64,000 bases of DNA from contig JAIQFC010000012.1 of the NCBI GenBank assembly GCA_020073465.1, forward strand, positions 1 to 64,000. Direction: 5' to 3'. The position numbers and the translations under genes were made by a program. Within the stretch, counting starts at the first letter, position 1; each line of letters begins with the position of its first letter. Positions 61,461-64,000 of the stretch are shown here, one piece after another. The stretch comes from Terriglobia bacterium (GTDB lineage: Bacteria > Acidobacteriota > Terriglobia > Terriglobales > Acidobacteriaceae). A model generated the notes under the pieces. That model did not search any database. It saw only the letters and a list, made by a program, of their open reading frames with translations, and was not told the origin of the DNA.

Positions 61461-61633
61461 ACTCGCTTCTCAACGTTGCGCGAATCCTGCTGGCCGCACT
61501 GCGCGAGATTTTCGACGAAGCTCCGTACTCACGCTTTCTACGCCGCGAGCAGATGGAGTCGTCACCCCAGGCATATTCCGCCTTCTGCCGCGAGCGCGAG
61601 GCCTGGGCCGCCCGCCGTCCGAGGTGCTGCTGA
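61457..61633 (+). CDS. YbdD/YjiX-family small CstA partner
   Basis: ATG 61457 overlaps the cstA stop (ATGA). The 58-residue protein has LRREQMESSPQAYSAFCRER and ends RRPRCC, the pattern of the YbdD/YjiX (DUF466) family that is encoded with CstA transporters. Members are thought to be needed for transport; the C-terminal cysteine pair is characteristic. It is shorter than many relatives at the N-terminus. Confidence 0.85.
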   Translation: MNSLLNVARILLAALREIFDEAPYSRFLRREQMESSPQAYSAFCREREAWAARRPRCC

Positions 61634-61710
61634 ACCTTGACGACGACGCTGGGCGGCGTAATATCCTCCAACATCTTCTCTACACGCAAAATACTTGATC
61701 CGAGGTGTCC

Positions 61711-63528
61711 ATGATTGAGTTTCGCAGAATGTTCGGCGTTTTCGTGTGGCTGGTTTTGCAGGCTGTCGCTTCCAATCTCTGGGCTCAGGCCGGCGACGAA
61801 GTCCAAACCATGCGTCCGGTCATTCGCGGGCGCCAAGCCGCAGTGTCGTCGATGAAACCGCAGGCCACCGATGCAGCCCGCCAGATCCTGCAGGCAGGCG
61901 GCAACGCATTCGATGCCGCCGTCGGAGGCCAGGCCGCCCTGGGCGTTACCGATTTTCCCATGAACGGAGTCGGCAGCGATGCCGTCGTGCTCGTCTACAT
62001 CGCGCGCGAGAAAAAGGTGTACTCGGTGAATGCCGAGCCCCGCGCGCCCAGGCTGGCGACGATCGAATGGTACGAGAAAAACAACGGCGGCAAATTGCCG
62101 AACAGTGACGGGTTGCTGGCCGGCGGCCTGCCCGGAGTTGTGGACGCCTGGTACACCTTGCTGGACCGCTGGGGCACGATGAGCTTCGAGCAGGTGCTCC
62201 AGCCCGCTATCGACCTGGCGGAGAACGGATTTCCCCTCAGCGAAGCCGCCGCTTATGAAATCGCCCACGAGCAGAAGATCCTGAAGTATCCGACCACCGT
62301 AAAGATCTATCTTCCAGAGGGCCATCCACCGAAGGCAGGCGAGATTCTCCGCAATCCTGACCTCGCCCGCACGCTGAAAAAGCTGGTCGAAGCCGAAAAG
62401 GCGAGCGCGTCGAAGGGGCGACACGAGGCCCTGAAAGCCGCACGCGATCGCTTCTACAAAGGCGACATCGCTCGTGAGCTGGCTGCCTTCTCCGAGGCCA
62501 ACGGGGGCCTGTTCCGCTATGACGATTTCGCGGAGTACACGGCAGAGGTAGAGACGCCGGTCTCCATCAACTATCGCGGCTACCAGGTCTACAAGAATCC
62601 ATCTGCGACTCAGGGGCCCGCGGAGTTGATCGCACTGAACCTGCTCGAGGGGTACGACCTCAAAGCCCTCGGCCACAACAGCGCCGATTTTCTTCACATC
62701 AGCGTCGAGGCCCTCAAGCTCGCGATGGCTGACCGGGAAAAATTTCTCGGCGACATGGACTTCATCAAGATTCCTTATGACGGCCTGCTCTCCAAGGAGT
62801 ATGCCCGCGAGCGCCGTAAGCTCATCGATCCCAGCAAGGCATCGCTGGAGCTGCGTCCGGGCTCCCCGGAGAAATTTGCGAGCCACGGGTCTCTGCCGGA
62901 TCGTCCGGTTCACGTCGTCCTCGATGGCAATGCCGACCACACCGGCGACACCAGCTACATCGCGGTAATAGATAAAGACCGCAACATGGTGAGCTTCGAG
63001 CCCAGCCTGCACGAAGCGTTCGGCACCGGCGTCGTGATGGGGAGTACCGGCTTCATTTTCAACTGCCGGGGCGATTACTATTCGCTGGTCCGCGGCGAGG
63101 CCAACGCGCTCGAGCCGGGCAAGCGTCCCCGCAGCACTCTGCAGAGCACCCTGATCATGAAAGACGGCGAGCCATACGCAATCCTGGGAAGCCCCGGCGG
63201 CGACGACCAGGTGATGCGAACCATGCAGACGCTGATCAACGTCGTGGATTTCGGCATGAATATTCAGCAGGCGATCGAATCGCCGCGCTGGTCTTCGCGC
63301 AGCTTTCCGGCATCGCCGTTCCCCCACACCATGTATCCGGGGGACCTGTCGGTCGAAGCACGAGTTTCCGCGGCCACGCAAAAGGAGCTTGTGGAACGCG
63401 GGCACAAGTTGCATGTTGCGCCCGCGTGGTCGATCGGATCGAACGCAGGTATCATCATCGACGCGAAGACGGGCGTGCTGAGTGCTGGCGCTGACCCACG
63501 GGTTGACGCCTACGCATGGGCTTGGTGA
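61711..63528 (+). CDS. ggt: Gamma-glutamyltransferase (periplasmic)
   Basis: ATG 61711 follows GAGG by 5 bases (a GTG two codons earlier is less likely). The 605-residue precursor has a signal peptide (MFGVFVWLVLQAVASNLWAQ). Features are AAVSSMKPQATDAARQIL with LQAGGNAFDAA, the autoprocessing site before Thr414 in GDTSYIAVIDKDRN, and SPGGDDQVMRTMQTL. It cleaves gamma-glutamyl bonds of glutathione and similar compounds, or transfers the glutamyl group. It lies downstream of the CstA pair and may supply cysteinylglycine or glutamate in nutrient limitation; the link is inference. Confidence 0.94.
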   Translation: MIEFRRMFGVFVWLVLQAVASNLWAQAGDEVQTMRPVIRGRQAAVSSMKPQATDAARQILQAGGNAFDAAVGGQAALGVTDFPMNGVGSDAVVLVYIAREKKVYSVNAEPRAPRLATIEWYEKNNGGKLPNSDGLLAGGLPGVVDAWYTLLDRWGTMSFEQVLQPAIDLAENGFPLSEAAAYEIAHEQKILKYPTTVKIYLPEGHPPKAGEILRNPDLARTLKKLVEAEKASASKGRHEALKAARDRFYKGDIARELAAFSEANGGLFRYDDFAEYTAEVETPVSINYRGYQVYKNPSATQGPAELIALNLLEGYDLKALGHNSADFLHISVEALKLAMADREKFLGDMDFIKIPYDGLLSKEYARERRKLIDPSKASLELRPGSPEKFASHGSLPDRPVHVVLDGNADHTGDTSYIAVIDKDRNMVSFEPSLHEAFGTGVVMGSTGFIFNCRGDYYSLVRGEANALEPGKRPRSTLQSTLIMKDGEPYAILGSPGGDDQVMRTMQTLINVVDFGMNIQQAIESPRWSSRSFPASPFPHTMYPGDLSVEARVSAATQKELVERGHKLHVAPAWSIGSNAGIIIDAKTGVLSAGADPRVDAYAWAW

Positions 63529-63537
63529 GGTTCATGT

Positions 63538-63585
63538 GGGGACAGCCGCCCTTCGACTTCGCTCAGGGCAGGCTCTCGGCTGTCC
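63538..63585. repeat. 48-bp palindromic repeat, copy 2 (inverted)
   Basis: It is the reverse complement of 52736-52783 apart from one internal base and the last base, directly after the gamma-glutamyltransferase stop. Confidence 0.88.
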
Positions 63586-63725
63586 AACCGGGCATAGCCC
63601 GGTCGGTTGACCGCACACTGATACCCCTCAAGCCCGAATGAAGTAGGTTGATTTTTTGGTTCCCGGACGTTCACACGCGCTCTGTCTCTAGGTTCTCCGC
63701 GCCTTCCGCGATACACTGCACTCAC

Positions 63726-64000
63726 ATGCGGGTGCTTGGCATCGACTGCGGCGGAGAATACACCGGGTACGGTGTGGTCGAGATTCGTTCCAGCGGGAAA
63801 CTGTGCTGTCTGACCTGTGGCGCGATCAAGCTCTCTCCCCGGGAAGCACTGCCACGAAGGCTGTCTCGCATCTTCACCCAGTTGGGCGAAATCATTGCTG
63901 AGCACCATCCTGACCAGGTCGCCATCGAAGACGTGTTCTACGCCCTGAATGTGAAGTCAGCACTGAAGCTCGGCCAGGTCCGCGGCGTGGCCATGCTGGC
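63726..64000 (+). CDS. ruvC: Holliday junction resolvase RuvC (partial, runs off window)
   Basis: The frame starts MRVLGIDCGGEYTGYGVVEI and shows the second acidic motif VAIEDVFYALNVKSALKLGQ and VRGVAM. These contain the first catalytic Asp and the Glu of the RuvC RNase H-like fold; the C-terminal Asp pair is outside the window. RuvC cuts Holliday junctions with RuvAB. The loop after the first Asp reads DCGGEYTGYG where most RuvC proteins have DPG-x-x-x-TGYG. 91 residues are visible. Confidence 0.92.
   Translation, partial: MRVLGIDCGGEYTGYGVVEIRSSGKLCCLTCGAIKLSPREALPRRLSRIFTQLGEIIAEHHPDQVAIEDVFYALNVKSALKLGQVRGVAML

Noticed and set aside
61315-63414. 699-residue minus-strand frame
   Set aside because: It is antisense to gamma-glutamyltransferase, whose catalytic motifs are complete.
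1-64000. CRISPR array
   Set aside because: No series of equal repeats with regular unique spacers is present; the many short repeats are dispersed palindromes.

Overview
The window looks like chromosomal DNA of a GC-rich soil bacterium of the phylum Acidobacteriota (Koribacter/Terriglobia-like). This is an inference from gene content: large secreted proteins built from acidobacterial repeat types (SBBP-type and TIGR03803-type propellers, IPT/TIG, choice-of-anchor D), many signal peptides, a GH3 beta-xylosidase-like enzyme with an inserted PA14 domain, an S9 peptidase, and many short palindromic intergenic repeats. No rRNA, CRISPR array or complete prophage was seen.

Layout. 0-2.4 kb is accessory DNA beside a tRNA-Leu(GAG): the start of an IS-type transposase, a possible cysteine peptidase, a PD-(D/E)XK-like protein and a membrane protein. 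2.5-3.9 kb holds a SAM-I (S-box) riboswitch and terminator in front of a NifS/IscS-type cysteine desulfurase. 4.0-8.1 kb is the glyoxylate bypass: aceB-aceA divergent from an IclR regulator, with two copies of a palindrome (TGTTC-N8-GAACA) bracketing the aceB promoter. 8.2-15.5 kb has a methyltransferase, a YbaK-type deacylase, the glycolytic cluster gap-pgk-tpiA, a PPOX-type flavoprotein, a P-loop kinase with an RG-rich tail and an isochorismatase-type hydrolase. 15.8-17.7 kb is a decayed element next to tRNA-Gln(CUG): a zinc-ribbon protein, a PIN-domain protein and a frameshifted excisionase-like HTH gene. 17.8-29 kb mixes secreted enzymes (GH3, phospholipase C-like phosphoesterase) with orphan genes and a tandemly duplicated DCC-family gene whose first copy is broken.

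29-59 kb contains acetyl-CoA synthetase, an S9 peptidase, secreted repeat proteins, a haem operon (ccsA/hemX-like, hemA, small ORF, hemC, hotdog protein, PaiB-like protein, hemD), endonuclease III, DedA, a GAF-ANTAR regulator, a 43-residue membrane protein, myo-inositol-phosphate synthase, a Tat-exported PLP enzyme and two secreted repeat proteins. 59-64 kb has cstA with its small partner gene, gamma-glutamyltransferase and the start of ruvC.

The genes that fit together are: acetate use (acetyl-CoA synthetase plus glyoxylate bypass), lower glycolysis/gluconeogenesis, tetrapyrrole synthesis, and scavenging of sugars, peptides and glutathione-type compounds outside the cytoplasm.

The most unusual signals are not single genes. 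First, the G/C strand skew flips abruptly inside the intact acetyl-CoA synthetase gene near 30.3 kb and flips back near 59.2 kb. Second, there are dispersed elements whose ends are constant but whose central palindrome differs in every copy while still pairing; some of these have entered coding sequences. Third, a SAM riboswitch precedes a cysteine desulfurase.
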